Source: Anaerotruncus sp. (GTDB taxonomy: Bacteria > Bacillota > Clostridia > Oscillospirales > Ruminococcaceae). Taken from it: DNA of 64,000 nt. The position numbers and the translations under genes were made by a program. Positions 1 through 10,060 of the stretch are shown here, piece after piece; positions within the stretch are counted from its first letter, which is position 1, and the number at the start of each line of letters is the position of its first letter. A model generated the notes under the pieces. The model did no database searches, was not told the DNA's origin, and saw only the letters and a list, made by a program, of their open reading frames with translations. Location: assembly GCA_021770005.1 (NCBI GenBank), contig JAETRV010000019.1:1-64000 (forward strand), read 5' to 3'.

Positions 1-139
1 CCGTCTGAACGGGCATTTTTCCGACCTGCTGCGTTGAAAAACCTTGCAATACACAAAGTATTGTCTGCGTTTTTTCGCCTTGCAGGGCGAAAAAATGCCT
101 CGTCCATCCGACATCCCCCGATTATGAATACAGGTTCTA
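1..139. repeat. Hairpin-rich intergenic repeat-like element, truncated by window start; right end AATACAGGTTCTAA resembles the terminal repeat of the dispersed family
   Basis: GGCATTTTT...AAAAAATGCC outer arms and CAATAC-ACAAA-GTATTG inner hairpin; end at 126-139 matches the CAGGYTCTAA terminus of other copies. Confidence 0.5.
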
Positions 140-162
140 ACAGGAAGTAGGGGACAGAAGAC

Positions 163-1278
163 ATGAGAATCTTATTTGCCTGCGGCGGCACCGCAGGGCA
201 CATCAATCCCGCGATTGCGGCGGCGGGATACCTCAAGGCGAGACACCCGGAGGCGGAAATCCTATTTGCGGGCAACCCCAAAGGGATGGAGGCGCGGTTG
301 GTTCCGAATGCCGGGTTTGCGTTCGCGCCGATCGAGATCATGGGGTTTCAGCGCCAGCTCAACTGGTTCAATATCCGCTACAACATCCGGTCGATCGGTT
401 GCCTTGCACTCTCGTGGGGGCGCTCGCGCAAGCTGATCCGGTCGTTTGCGCCGGACGTGATCGTCGGCACAGGCGGGTATGTCAGCGGCCCAATCCTGCG
501 GGAAGGGGCCAAGCTGGGGATCAAAACATTGACGCACGAATCCAATGCGTTCCCCGGCGTGACCACCAAGCTGCTTGCACGTACCGCAGATAAGGTGTTG
601 ATCTCGGTGGAGGAAGCCAAACGGTTCCTGCCGCAGGGCAGAGAATATATCGTGACCGGCAACCCGGTGCGGGAGCAGATCCTATTTGCCAATCGGGAGA
701 AGGCCCGCGCCAAGTTGGGGATTGGACCGGAGAAGATCTGTGTGGTATCGTTTGGGGGAAGCCTCGGCGCCCGGCGGATCAATGAAGCGATTGCCGGCCT
801 GATGGCATGGGAACAGAAGCGCGGCGGTATCTACCATATCCATGCAACCGGCTCCTATGAAAAGGACCGGTTCCCCGGCCTGCTGGAAGCCGAAGGGGTG
901 AAGCCCTCCAATGACCTGGATGTGCGGGAGTACATCAACGACATGCCCGACTGCCTTGCAGCAGCCGACCTGGTGATCTCCCGTTCGGGGGCGATGACCC
1001 TTTCGGAGCTGGAGGCGAGCGGTACCGCTTCTATCCTGATTCCGTCCCCAAATGTGGCGGAGAATCACCAATACCACAATGCAATGGTGCTTGCAGAGCA
1101 TGACGCGGCGGTTGTGATCGAGGAAAAAAATCTGACCCCGGCGCTTCTGCGGGAGACGGCGCAAAAACTCTGTGCAGACTCGGAAACCCTCAAACGTCTG
1201 GGGCGCAATGCGCAGGCAATGGCAATCATCGACGCGAACGAGCGGATTTATCAGGAGATTTTGGGCCTAATCCGCTGA
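163..1278 (+). CDS. murG: UDP-N-acetylglucosamine--N-acetylmuramyl-(pentapeptide) pyrophosphoryl-undecaprenol N-acetylglucosamine transferase
   Basis: MRILFACGGTAGHINPAIAAA N-terminus, GGSLGA and HESNAFPG motifs. Confidence 0.97.
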   Translation: MRILFACGGTAGHINPAIAAAGYLKARHPEAEILFAGNPKGMEARLVPNAGFAFAPIEIMGFQRQLNWFNIRYNIRSIGCLALSWGRSRKLIRSFAPDVIVGTGGYVSGPILREGAKLGIKTLTHESNAFPGVTTKLLARTADKVLISVEEAKRFLPQGREYIVTGNPVREQILFANREKARAKLGIGPEKICVVSFGGSLGARRINEAIAGLMAWEQKRGGIYHIHATGSYEKDRFPGLLEAEGVKPSNDLDVREYINDMPDCLAAADLVISRSGAMTLSELEASGTASILIPSPNVAENHQYHNAMVLAEHDAAVVIEEKNLTPALLRETAQKLCADSETLKRLGRNAQAMAIIDANERIYQEILGLIR

Positions 1279-1331
1279 ATGGAGCTTTCTTTTTAGAGCC
1301 TGTTTCAAGAGATTATAAGCGAGTCAAAAAG

Positions 1332-1374
1332 GCCCCTCTGGCGTTGGACCATCCGACGCCAGAGGGGCTTTTCT
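1332..1374. terminator. Bidirectional rho-independent terminator
   Basis: GCCCCTCTGGCGT / ACGCCAGAGGGGC followed by TTTT, between convergent genes. Confidence 0.85.
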
Positions 1375-1383
1375 CCGTTTGGA

Positions 1384-2289
1384 TTATTGCATGGTCACCG
1401 GCAGCTTCTGATTGCCGGATAAAACCTCAATCTCAGTGTAGGAACCGGGGGCCTTGCAGCGGAGAAGTGTCAGAGTTTCCTCCTGGGAAGAGAACCGGTC
1501 AAGCAGGTTGAACCGAATTGTGTTCCCCTGAGCTTCAACCGTCCAGCTGAGCCGCTTACCGCTATTGCAGCAGATCCAGAAATCGGCGCTCCCATCCTCC
1601 AGAACCGTCCGCTTTACAAATGCCGCCCCTAAATCCGGATTCCCGGAGAGCCAATCGGTCAACTCCTGCGGGCGTTGTTCGGCTGGATCCAGCAGGTCGG
1701 TGACAGTGATTCCACCGGCAATGGTGGTAGTCGCGTCAAAGGTGACATAGTTCACATCAGCTCCACTCGCTGGGACAAAGGAGGAGGGGGCTTGCACCCC
1801 GGACGCATAGAGTTCTTTGAGTGCATCCTTTGGAGTACCGGTGGCTTTTTGCGAATCCGCGTCGGTGTATACGTCATAGAGCTCTGCCTTCAACGCATCG
1901 GGCATCGGTGCGATCCCCACAACCTTTCCACCTTCCCCTTTGACGGTCACCAGAAAGAGGGCGCTGTCATCCAGGTTTTTGTCAAAATAGCCAATGTTAA
2001 ATGCGTAAGGTTCCCCATTGCTATGGAAATCTACAAATGCTTTGACCGGCTGCCCATTATAGAGGACCTGATCGAGCTGGGAGTCGTAAACAATCCCATA
2101 GCTGCGGAACTGTTCAAACTGTTCGGACAGGCTGCGCTGGCGTGAAACAGGGTGTGAACTGGAAACAGCGGCCCGCAAAGATGGTTGACCGTTTGCAGCC
2201 AAGGCGGGCGCGGCATAGGCGGACACTCCAACGGCAAAAGACAGGGAGATCGAAACAAGCAGAGGAACCATCCGTCCGATTTTTTTCAT
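1384..2289 (-). CDS. Secreted hypothetical protein with signal peptide
   Basis: Internal start MKKIGRMVPLLVSISLSFAVGVSAYA preceded by an RBS-like AGGAAG. Confidence 0.7.
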   Translation of the reverse strand: MKKIGRMVPLLVSISLSFAVGVSAYAAPALAANGQPSLRAAVSSSHPVSRQRSLSEQFEQFRSYGIVYDSQLDQVLYNGQPVKAFVDFHSNGEPYAFNIGYFDKNLDDSALFLVTVKGEGGKVVGIAPMPDALKAELYDVYTDADSQKATGTPKDALKELYASGVQAPSSFVPASGADVNYVTFDATTTIAGGITVTDLLDPAEQRPQELTDWLSGNPDLGAAFVKRTVLEDGSADFWICCNSGKRLSWTVEAQGNTIRFNLLDRFSSQEETLTLLRCKAPGSYTEIEVLSGNQKLPVTMQ

Positions 2290-2335
2290 GGTTAAATCTT
2301 CCTTTCTAAATATTTGATGGGATGCCTGAAATGGA

Positions 2336-3142
2336 CTATCCGAGATAACAGACGGTGTTATAGATGCAAATGCCGATGATGACAACCATCAGCCCGATAA
2401 ACAGCCGGTCGACCGCTCTGGCATCGATCCGGCGGTTGATTCTGCCGCCGCAGATGCCGCCTGCAAACCCGCCCGCAACCATCAAAAGAAGCAGGAACAG
2501 GCTGAACTGCGGGATCTGCCCGCTCAGAAGCGTGCTGGCAATGCTGGTGAGCTGGGAAAAGAGGATCACATACAGGGAGTTTTGAGCGGCGGTTTTGGTA
2601 TCCATCGAGAAGAAGTAGGAGAGGACCACCAGATTGATGGGGCCGCCTCCGATCCCAAGGAAGGAAGACATGATCCCAAGCATGAGGCCAATCGCCGCGC
2701 AGACGGCGGTTCCGTCCATCCGCCGGGTGGCAATGCTGCTCTTGCGCAGGGTATAGAGCAGGGTACCAACTGTAATCACCAATAGGCAGATCGACTGCAC
2801 TGCTCCAACGGTATTGGGGTCGGGGAACAGCCCGGCGACCTGTTGGAACAGCTCTTTCCCGAGCACCCCGCCGACCGCCGCACCGATTGCGAGCGGGGTG
2901 CCGGTGCGCAGATCAATCAATGATTTCTGTCCGCCGCGCTTGGAGCGGAAGACAGAGATGGCTGACATCGAAAGGACGGTGCAGCCGGACAAAAAGCTGA
3001 TTGCCGCCACATCAAGAAGCTGGAACGCATCAAGCGCGGGCTTGATGATTACCCCGCCGCCAATCCCACAGATAGCGCCAATCACCGAGGCGCCAAAGCT
3101 AATCAGAAAAAACAAAATCTGCAATTCCGCTGCCACCCCCAT
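2336..3142 (-). CDS. TauE/SafE-family sulfite exporter / anion permease
   Basis: Repeated GxxGIGGG motifs (GAICGIGGGVIIKP, SSFLGIGGGPINLVVL) and multiple TM segments. Confidence 0.88.
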   Translation of the reverse strand: MGVAAELQILFFLISFGASVIGAICGIGGGVIIKPALDAFQLLDVAAISFLSGCTVLSMSAISVFRSKRGGQKSLIDLRTGTPLAIGAAVGGVLGKELFQQVAGLFPDPNTVGAVQSICLLVITVGTLLYTLRKSSIATRRMDGTAVCAAIGLMLGIMSSFLGIGGGPINLVVLSYFFSMDTKTAAQNSLYVILFSQLTSIASTLLSGQIPQFSLFLLLLMVAGGFAGGICGGRINRRIDARAVDRLFIGLMVVIIGICIYNTVCYLG

Positions 3143-3188
3143 CTCGATTCTGTGTATGGAGCGAGCTCCTCACACCAACATGTGGAAA

Positions 3189-3216
3189 ACAGAACAGCCG
3201 CTGAGGGGCTGTTCTG
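3189..3216 (-). terminator. Rho-independent terminator
   Basis: CAGAACAGCC/GGCTGTTCTG hairpin followed by T-run on the minus strand. Confidence 0.6.
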
Positions 3217-3223
3217 TCCCGGT

Positions 3224-3703
3224 TTAAAACTGCGCCTGAAACAGTTCCTCTACTTTGGAGGTATCGTCCGCCATCACAAGGATAACGTAGTTGCCGTTGG
3301 TATAGACTGCCGCATTATTGATCTTGGACATTTCGGCGGGCACGTAATTTTCATAAGCAATCTTTTGATCTTCGATCCGTTCGTTGATCGCATCCTGCAC
3401 CATGCCGACATCAGCAGCATCCTTCACCTTGAATACGCTGACTTCCTCAGCGGTTGCGCGGGTCGCACTGGTGCGGACGGTCTTTTCCGCAAGTTTTTCC
3501 TCATCAAGGTTGTAGATATTCGAGACCATCTTGTCCTCGAGGGTCATCAGTTCATCCTTGAAGGTGAGCTGGGAAGCAACGGCCTCCACCACATCGGCGG
3601 TGGCGGGTTGTTTTCCGCCCTGCTTGGAAGAAGAGTTTCCGCCGCAGGCAGCCAACGAAAGACAAGCGATCATAGCAAGGGCAATGACAAACAATTTTTT
3701 CAT
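3224..3703 (-). CDS. DUF4358-like lipoprotein
   Basis: Lipobox LSLAACGG; AVYTNGNYVILVMADD-type sequence typical of DUF4358. Confidence 0.7.
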   Translation of the reverse strand: MKKLFVIALAMIACLSLAACGGNSSSKQGGKQPATADVVEAVASQLTFKDELMTLEDKMVSNIYNLDEEKLAEKTVRTSATRATAEEVSVFKVKDAADVGMVQDAINERIEDQKIAYENYVPAEMSKINNAAVYTNGNYVILVMADDTSKVEELFQAQF

Positions 3704-3745
3704 CTTTTTTCTGACTCCTTAATTCTGTGATTCTGCGCCGCTTTT

Positions 3746-4666
3746 CTACGGTTCGGATGCGGAATTTTTCGGGATGGAAGCGGCTGCTGGGCCATCCGGA
3801 ACGGAAACCGTGTGCTGTTTGAGATAATCGAACCATTTATTATAGTATTCCGGACCAAAATGCATCCCATCCGCGGGGGAAGCCGCATCCGGGAGCATCC
3901 CGTTTTCATCCTTCATACATTCCGCGACATTCAGATAGTAAACCTGCTTTTCCCCGCAGAGGGTGAGCAGCGCCTGATTGAACTCGTCGATCCGGTCATT
4001 ATCCATATTATAGTTATTGTTGCGGGTCACAGGCAGGATCGATTGTACATAGATCAACGCATCCGGCTGCAACTCCTTTACATCGTCAAGGAGGCTGGCA
4101 TACCGCTCGATAAAGCGGGACTTCTCAACATCGCGCACCTCGTTGCCGCCGAGCAGGATATAGACCTTGCGGAACTGCGCCTGTTTCAGCCCGTCCATAA
4201 TCGCAATACGGGAACCATCCTCCTGCTTGACATACGGCTCGGTGTAGACACTGCCAAGGTTGGCGCCCGTACCGGCGAGTACAGTGGTTCCGTCCATCAC
4301 GCCATAGAGCTCGATCCCGGTGCTGATCGAATCCCCGACAAAAACCGCATCGTTGAAGTAGTCGCTGGATACCCAGTCGGACACAGGAACCGCTCCTTCG
4401 AAAACCGGAATTTCCGGCTCGGGTTCCGGCTCCGGCGCTGCCAACGGCTCCGGTTCGGCATCGCTGGAAACTTCCTCTTCTTCCTCCGAGCTGGCGGACC
4501 GCAGACGGGATGCATCAGAGGAAGACTCCTCCTTGGCACCTGCCGAAATCTGCCAGATTCCGGCAATCAGCAGCGACAGAAGCAGCGCGCAGGCAAACAT
4601 AATCAGAACCGGAAGCAGATTGCTTTTTTTCCTCCGGCTCACCTTCATCGGTTTATTCATAGCCAT
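3746..4666 (-). CDS. SGNH/GDSL-type hydrolase, membrane anchored
   Basis: N-terminal TM, FVGDSISTG block I, GGNEVRD block III, DGMHFGPEYY C-terminal block. Confidence 0.8.
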   Translation of the reverse strand: MAMNKPMKVSRRKKSNLLPVLIMFACALLLSLLIAGIWQISAGAKEESSSDASRLRSASSEEEEEVSSDAEPEPLAAPEPEPEPEIPVFEGAVPVSDWVSSDYFNDAVFVGDSISTGIELYGVMDGTTVLAGTGANLGSVYTEPYVKQEDGSRIAIMDGLKQAQFRKVYILLGGNEVRDVEKSRFIERYASLLDDVKELQPDALIYVQSILPVTRNNNYNMDNDRIDEFNQALLTLCGEKQVYYLNVAECMKDENGMLPDAASPADGMHFGPEYYNKWFDYLKQHTVSVPDGPAAASIPKNSASEP

Positions 4667-5069
4667 AATTTTCCTCTTCTCCCGAGACAAAGCATATCTT
4701 TTGGCAGGGGGTGTTTGATAAATGAAAGGTTCCTTTTTTCTGCCTCAAACAACCCCAAAGGGTTTACAAAAAATGCAGCAGAAATATTATACAATTTTCC
4801 TCTGGAAATGTAAAGTGAAAAGATCGGCCAAACAGGTAAAAAAAGGCGTATACAAACAGTTATAAACACTTTCCACCGAGTTTTCCACAGAAGCCCCACC
4901 GCAAACGATGGGATTTCCACCAGTTTCACCGCAGGTTTTGCACCAGTTGTCCACATAAAAAATGGATGCTTCTGGATGAAAATTTACAATCATTTCTATT
5001 TTTCGGGGCAGTGGAAGAGATTTATACGTTGGGTGATTGTCTCGGGCCAGGCAGACAGATAAAAAGTGA

Positions 5070-5098
5070 TATTCCCTACGGATTTGCAGGGAATATCA
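5070..5098 (-). terminator. Rho-independent terminator
   Basis: GTGATATTCCCT/AGGGAATATCAC palindrome followed by T-run on the minus strand. Confidence 0.7.
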
Positions 5099-5106
5099 CC
5101 GATCTT

Positions 5107-5511
5107 TTATAACTGAGTAGATAGGACAAATGGTTCGCAGAGGGAATACCACTGGCATCCGTTGCAGACCTCTGGGAACTGGCCAGCCTGAATGATCAGC
5201 GCCTCAACCAGTTGGGAAAACGCATCCCAGGTAAGCAAGGTTCCGTCCGAGAGACCGCAGAGCGAAAGCACAGCTATGTCATAAGCGGCGACCTTTTCTC
5301 CTGAGACACAGCCGGTTCCCCGACGGTGTGGGCAAGCGGCGCAGAGAAAGTCCGCGCTTGAGTGGAGCACTACCGTTTGTTCTGGGGATGACCGGAGCAG
5401 GTTTACCAGCCCGGTCATCCGTTCGGTAAACGCTTCGCTGTAACCATGCCCGCTGAAATGCCGCAGACAAAGCCCGTGGTGCGGACGCAGCGGCACCGGG
5501 TCAGTTCTCAA
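5107..5511 (-). CDS. DUF1284-domain protein (Cys-rich, possible Fe-S binding); probable TTG start overlapping bioY
   Basis: RPHHGLCLRHFSGHGYSEAF signature; conserved Cys residues; overlaps the 3' end of bioY. Confidence 0.7.
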   Translation of the reverse strand: MRTDPVPLRPHHGLCLRHFSGHGYSEAFTERMTGLVNLLRSSPEQTVVLHSSADFLCAACPHRRGTGCVSGEKVAAYDIAVLSLCGLSDGTLLTWDAFSQLVEALIIQAGQFPEVCNGCQWYSLCEPFVLSTQL

Positions 5512-6061
5512 GGTTCCACCCCGAAGCGGCAAGCGGTTTGCGCAGCCCTTGTACCAACCATGTAGCGCCGAGAATCTTCAGCGCGTCGCCGGGCAGAAAC
5601 GGCAGCACGCACATCCCGAGCGCAGCAACCAGCCCTTTTCCGGTCAGCACCATGAACCATACGGTTCCGAATGCATAGCAGGCGGCCACACCAATTACCA
5701 TTGCAATACAGAGCTTCCGGAAAGTGCGTCCCCAGCGCTCGGCGATCAGCCCGACCAGGAACGCTGCAACCAGATAGCCGACGATGTAGCCGCCGGTTGG
5801 TCCGGCCAGGACCCCCATGCCGCCGCTGAATCCCTGAAAGACTGGCAAGCCAAATGCGCCGAGCAGGACAAAAGCGAGCTGGCTGAACAGCCCGAGCCTG
5901 GAGCCGAGCAGCGCGCCCGCAAGATGAACCGAAAAGAGCGCAAGGTTAATCGGGATCGGGGGGATTGGGATGGCGATTTGGGAACAGACCGCGGTGAGCG
6001 CGGCGAACATAGCGCAGACCGCGATTTTTTTCGTAGTGACAGCAGTTGACATGGTGGGCAC
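5501..6061 (-). CDS. bioY: Biotin transporter substrate-specificity component BioY
   Basis: ALTAVCSQIAIPIPPIPINLALFSVHLAGALLG and GGPTGGYIVGYL-type motifs. Confidence 0.93.
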   Translation of the reverse strand: MPTMSTAVTTKKIAVCAMFAALTAVCSQIAIPIPPIPINLALFSVHLAGALLGSRLGLFSQLAFVLLGAFGLPVFQGFSGGMGVLAGPTGGYIVGYLVAAFLVGLIAERWGRTFRKLCIAMVIGVAACYAFGTVWFMVLTGKGLVAALGMCVLPFLPGDALKILGATWLVQGLRKPLAASGWNLEN

Positions 6062-6069
6062 CTCCTGAA

Positions 6070-6101
6070 TTGTAAACCAAAAAATAAAATAAGGTTTACA
6101 T
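6070..6101 (-). promoter_or_regulatory. Putative BirA operator
   Basis: TTGTAAACC-N14-GGTTTACAT inverted repeat immediately upstream of bioY. Confidence 0.8.
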
Positions 6102-6143
6102 TCAGAATAACCAGTTTTTCGTCAAATGTCAAGCAAAATTTTA

Positions 6144-6157
6144 AGAACATACGTTTG
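6144..6157 (+). promoter_or_regulatory. Putative LexA (SOS) box upstream of recA
   Basis: AGAACATACGTTTG fits the Firmicutes consensus CGAACRNRYGTTYC at 12 of 14 positions. Confidence 0.75.
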
Positions 6158-6167
6158 TGAAATTACT

Positions 6168-6195
6168 TGCTTTTTTGACCGCAATCCTGTATAAT
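6168..6195 (+). promoter_or_regulatory. Putative recA promoter
   Basis: TTGCTT-N16-TATAAT. Confidence 0.6.
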
Positions 6196-6278
6196 GGGTT
6201 CTGTCAGATCAACCGTACGGCTGATTCGTGGGCCTGTGGGCCTGCTCTTAAATATCCGGATGATGGAGGAGAGACAGA

Positions 6279-7454
6279 ATGGCAGAAAAAAAGGCAGCGC
6301 CTGTTACCGAACGCAGAAGTAATGTTTCGGCGGAGGAAAAGGCGAAAGCGTTGGAAACCGCCCTCAGCCAGATCGAAAAGCAGTTCGGCAAGGGCGCGGT
6401 GATGAAACTCGGGCAGGACAGCACCTTGAATGTGGAGGCGATTTCGACCGGCTCGTTATCCCTCGACATCGCGCTCGGGATCGGGGGCGTGCCCAAAGGA
6501 CGTATCATCGAGATCTACGGCCCGGAAAGCTCGGGTAAAACGACGGTGGCGCTCCATGTTGCGGCGCAGGCGCAGAAGGCAGGCGGCGCGGCGGTATTCA
6601 TCGATGTGGAGCACGCGCTCGACCCGGTTTATGCGCAAGCGCTCGGCGTGGATATTGATTCGCTGCTCGTCTCCCAGCCGGATACCGGCGAACAGGCGCT
6701 TGAAATTGCAGAAGCACTTGTACGCTCGGGTGCGGTCGATGTCGTGGTGGTTGACTCGGTCGCCGCGATGGTCACCAAGGCCGAAATCGAAGGGGAGATG
6801 GGGGACAGCCATGTCGGCGTGCAGGCGCGCCTGATGTCACAGGCGCTGCGCAAGCTCACCGGCGCGATCGGCAAATCTAACTGCATTGTCATCTTCATCA
6901 ACCAGCTCCGCGAAAAGATCGGCGTGATGTACGGCAACCCCGAAACAACCCCCGGCGGCCGGGCGCTCAAATTCTATGCGTCGGTGCGTCTGGACGTGCG
7001 CCGCACCGAAACTCTCAAGTCCGGTACCGAGATGATCGGCAGCCGCACCCGGGTCAAGGTGGTCAAAAACAAGGTGTCGCCGCCGTTCAAAGAGGCTGAG
7101 TTTGATATCATGTACGGTACCGGCATTTCCAAGGAGGGGGAAATCCTCGATCTGGGCGCAAAACTCGAGATCATCGACAAGAGCGGTTCCTGGTTCAACT
7201 ATGGGGACACCCGGCTCGGGCAAGGGCGGGACAACGCCAAGGAATTCCTCAAAGCCAACCCAGAGGTTGCCGCAGAGATCGAAGCACAGGTGCGCGCCAA
7301 TGCGGATAAGCTGCTCAAATCCAACCGGACGGCAGGGAAAAAGCCGGTGAAGGTCGGCGCGAAGGTGGCAGAGGAACCTGTAGAGGAGGCTGCCGCAGAA
7401 ACACCGGCAAAGGTGCCGGCCAAGAAAGTCAATATTGATGTGGAGACCGACTAA
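6279..7454 (+). CDS. recA: Recombinase A
   Basis: [13 protein letters not shown] Walker [15 protein letters not shown], full-length RecA. Confidence 0.98.
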   Translation: MAEKKAAPVTERRSNVSAEEKAKALETALSQIEKQFGKGAVMKLGQDSTLNVEAISTGSLSLDIALGIGGVPKGRIIEIYGPESSGKTTVALHVAAQAQKAGGAAVFIDVEHALDPVYAQALGVDIDSLLVSQPDTGEQALEIAEALVRSGAVDVVVVDSVAAMVTKAEIEGEMGDSHVGVQARLMSQALRKLTGAIGKSNCIVIFINQLREKIGVMYGNPETTPGGRALKFYASVRLDVRRTETLKSGTEMIGSRTRVKVVKNKVSPPFKEAEFDIMYGTGISKEGEILDLGAKLEIIDKSGSWFNYGDTRLGQGRDNAKEFLKANPEVAAEIEAQVRANADKLLKSNRTAGKKPVKVGAKVAEEPVEEAAAETPAKVPAKKVNIDVETD

Positions 7455-7457
7455 ACC

Positions 7458-8063
7458 ATGCGGATTACAGATTTTAAAATGACCAAACGCGGGCGGGTCG
7501 CCCTTTATGTCGATGGGGAATTCCTGTTGAGTATGCATCCCGACGTGTTTGCAGCGTCGGGACTTTCGGTTGGTGCGGAGGTGGATGCGGAATCCCTTGA
7601 GACGCTCGCCGCCGAAGCCGAACTCAAAAAAGCGAAGGAAAAAGCGCTCAATCTGTTATCCTACAAGGAATACACCTCCAAACAGCTGGCCGACCGGCTC
7701 AAACGCCATACCGATGGGGAGACAGCGGAACAGGCGGTCGCGCGGATGGAGGAATTGGGGTTGCTCGACGATGACGATTACGCCGAGCGGTTTGCCCGCG
7801 ATCTTTCGGAGCGTAAAAAATTTGGGATTCTGCGGATCCGGCAGGAGATGCGCCAGCGCGGCCTGACCGGTGAACAGATCGAATATGCTGTCTCACTGCT
7901 CCGATCCGACCCAGAAGAGAAGATGCGGGAGATCATCGCGCGCAAATATCCGCTCGCCTATGAGGACGAGAAGGTCCGGCGGCGGGCGTTCTCCGCACTG
8001 ATGCGGATGGGGTATCCGGCGGCAGAGGTGCGCCGTGCACTCTCTGTAGATGAATACGACTGA
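7458..8063 (+). CDS. recX: Regulatory protein RecX
   Basis: Follows rec[17 protein letters not shown] and [11 protein letters not shown] RecX-type sequence. Confidence 0.9.
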   Translation: MRITDFKMTKRGRVALYVDGEFLLSMHPDVFAASGLSVGAEVDAESLETLAAEAELKKAKEKALNLLSYKEYTSKQLADRLKRHTDGETAEQAVARMEELGLLDDDDYAERFARDLSERKKFGILRIRQEMRQRGLTGEQIEYAVSLLRSDPEEKMREIIARKYPLAYEDEKVRRRAFSALMRMGYPAAEVRRALSVDEYD

Positions 8064-8077
8064 CGGGAGGTCCCGGT

Positions 8078-8698
8078 ATGAAACGATGGTTCTGCGTTCT
8101 TTGCGGCCTGTTGATGCTGGTCTGTACCGGCTGCGGAACACAGAAGATGCAGGGGATGTATCTGCAAGCCGCCGAACTGACCGAGCGGGAAACAGCGATT
8201 TTACAGCTTGTGGGCACGGACCGGAACGAAAAAATCTACGATTTCCGGGCGGATGCGTCACTGCGTTCGGTCAGACTGCGGCTCTATCTCTTACGGGGTG
8301 ACGTATGGGAGCAGGTCGGCGACACATTACAGGAGTTTGAGAGCGGCGGACGGATTGCGGTGACGTTTGACGATCTCGGCGCGGGGCACCGGTTCGCGCT
8401 ACAGGGGAAAGATGCCTTTTCCGCGAGCGCCCATCGGTCGGACGATCCGCCCGACCGCACCGGTACCCATATGGTGACTTCATGGCTGAGCCAGCGCCAG
8501 GAGCTGCGCTATGAGGAGGAAATCCCGCTGGTCCTTCAGGTCTGCACCGCTCAAAATGAGGTGCGCTCTCCCGATCCCTCCGGCTTTTTCCAGCCGGAAG
8601 TATATCAAGATTATGAGTTTGTTTATGCGGTAACGGTGGAATTCAGCCAAAAGTCGGTCGAGGAGATCGACCAGGAACGGGAAGGTTCTGCCAGTTGA
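8078..8698 (+). CDS. Hypothetical lipoprotein
   Basis: Lipobox LMLVCTGCG. Confidence 0.65.
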   Translation: MKRWFCVLCGLLMLVCTGCGTQKMQGMYLQAAELTERETAILQLVGTDRNEKIYDFRADASLRSVRLRLYLLRGDVWEQVGDTLQEFESGGRIAVTFDDLGAGHRFALQGKDAFSASAHRSDDPPDRTGTHMVTSWLSQRQELRYEEEIPLVLQVCTAQNEVRSPDPSGFFQPEVYQDYEFVYAVTVEFSQKSVEEIDQEREGSAS

Positions 8699-8725
8699 TC
8701 GAACCAAAGGAAAGTGAAGGTGGCT

Positions 8726-10060
8726 ATGACGGTTAAGGTTGGAATGGTGTCGCTCGGATGCTCCAAAAATCAGGTGGATGCGGAGTTGCTGCTTGCCCTG
8801 ATTGTCGAGGGCGGATACAAGATCAGCGCGGACGCATCCGAATGTGATGTAGTGATTATCAACACCTGTGGATTTATCGAGGACGCAAAACGGGAAAGCA
8901 TCGAGACAATTCTGGAGTTCTGCCAGATGAAGGAGGAGGGCCGTCTCAAGGCGGTCGTGGTGACCGGCTGTCTCGCCGAGCGGTACCGGGAGGAGGTCGC
9001 GGAGGAGATTCCCGAGGTGGACGCAGTGCTCGGGATTGGTAAAAACAAGGAGATTTTGCAGGCAATCCGCGATGCGCTCAACGGAAAAAAGACGGTCATA
9101 TTCGGGGACAAGTATGCCTTGCCGCTTGAGGGCCCGCGTATTCTCGCGAATGCCCCGTATTTCGCTTACCTCAAGGTTGCGGATGGGTGCGACAACCGTT
9201 GCTCCTACTGCGCAATCCCGTTGATCCGCGGAGGGTTCCGGTCGCGGCCGGTTGAAAAGGTGGTCGAGGAGGCGAAGCGGCTCGCGGCTTCAGGGGTCAC
9301 CGAGCTGAACGTCGTCGCGCAGGATACTACCCGTTACGGCGAGGACCTTTATGGCAGATCCGCTCTGCCGGAGCTGCTCGAACAGCTTTGCAGGATCGAC
9401 GGCATCCGCTGGGTCCGCATCCTCTACTGCTATCCCGATCGGATTACCGACCGCCTGCTCGAGGTGATGGCGCGGGAGGAAAAGATCGTCAAATACATGG
9501 ACATCCCAATCCAGCATGTCAGCGGGCGGGTGCTCGCGCTAATGAACCGCCGCGGGGATGCCGGTTCGCTCACCGCGCTGATGCAGAAAATCCGGGAGCG
9601 GGTGCCGGGGGTCATTCTGCGCACCACCCTGATTACCGGGTTCCCAACCGAAAGCGAGGCGGATTTTTCCGAGCTTTGCACCTTCATCCGCGAGGTGAAG
9701 TTTGAGCGGCTCGGCTGTTTCCCCTATTCGGTGGAGGAGGACACCCCCGCCGCCGGGATGGACGGGCAGATCGACGAGGAGAAAAAGCGTCGCCGCGCGG
9801 AGATCGTGATGGAGGAGCAGTACCGGGTGCTCGAGGCGTTCAACGCCTCGCAGGTCGGCAGGCGGCTGACCGTCCTGGTTGAGGGGCGCGCCCGGGACGG
9901 GTTGTGGTACGGGCGTAGCTACATGGATGCGCCCGACATCGACACAAAGGTATTTTTTACCGGCCCGGTGTCCTGCCCGCCCGGCAGTTATGTCGAGGTG
10001 GAGATCACCGGGACCGAAGAATATGACCTGCTGGGCAGGATGTTGGAGGTGGAAGCATGA
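8726..10060 (+). CDS. rimO: Ribosomal protein S12 methylthiotransferase
   Basis: VSLGCSKNQVDAELL, radical SAM CDNRCSYCAIP, C-terminal TRAM-like region. Confidence 0.95.
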   Translation: MTVKVGMVSLGCSKNQVDAELLLALIVEGGYKISADASECDVVIINTCGFIEDAKRESIETILEFCQMKEEGRLKAVVVTGCLAERYREEVAEEIPEVDAVLGIGKNKEILQAIRDALNGKKTVIFGDKYALPLEGPRILANAPYFAYLKVADGCDNRCSYCAIPLIRGGFRSRPVEKVVEEAKRLAASGVTELNVVAQDTTRYGEDLYGRSALPELLEQLCRIDGIRWVRILYCYPDRITDRLLEVMAREEKIVKYMDIPIQHVSGRVLALMNRRGDAGSLTALMQKIRERVPGVILRTTLITGFPTESEADFSELCTFIREVKFERLGCFPYSVEEDTPAAGMDGQIDEEKKRRRAEIVMEEQYRVLEAFNASQVGRRLTVLVEGRARDGLWYGRSYMDAPDIDTKVFFTGPVSCPPGSYVEVEITGTEEYDLLGRMLEVEA

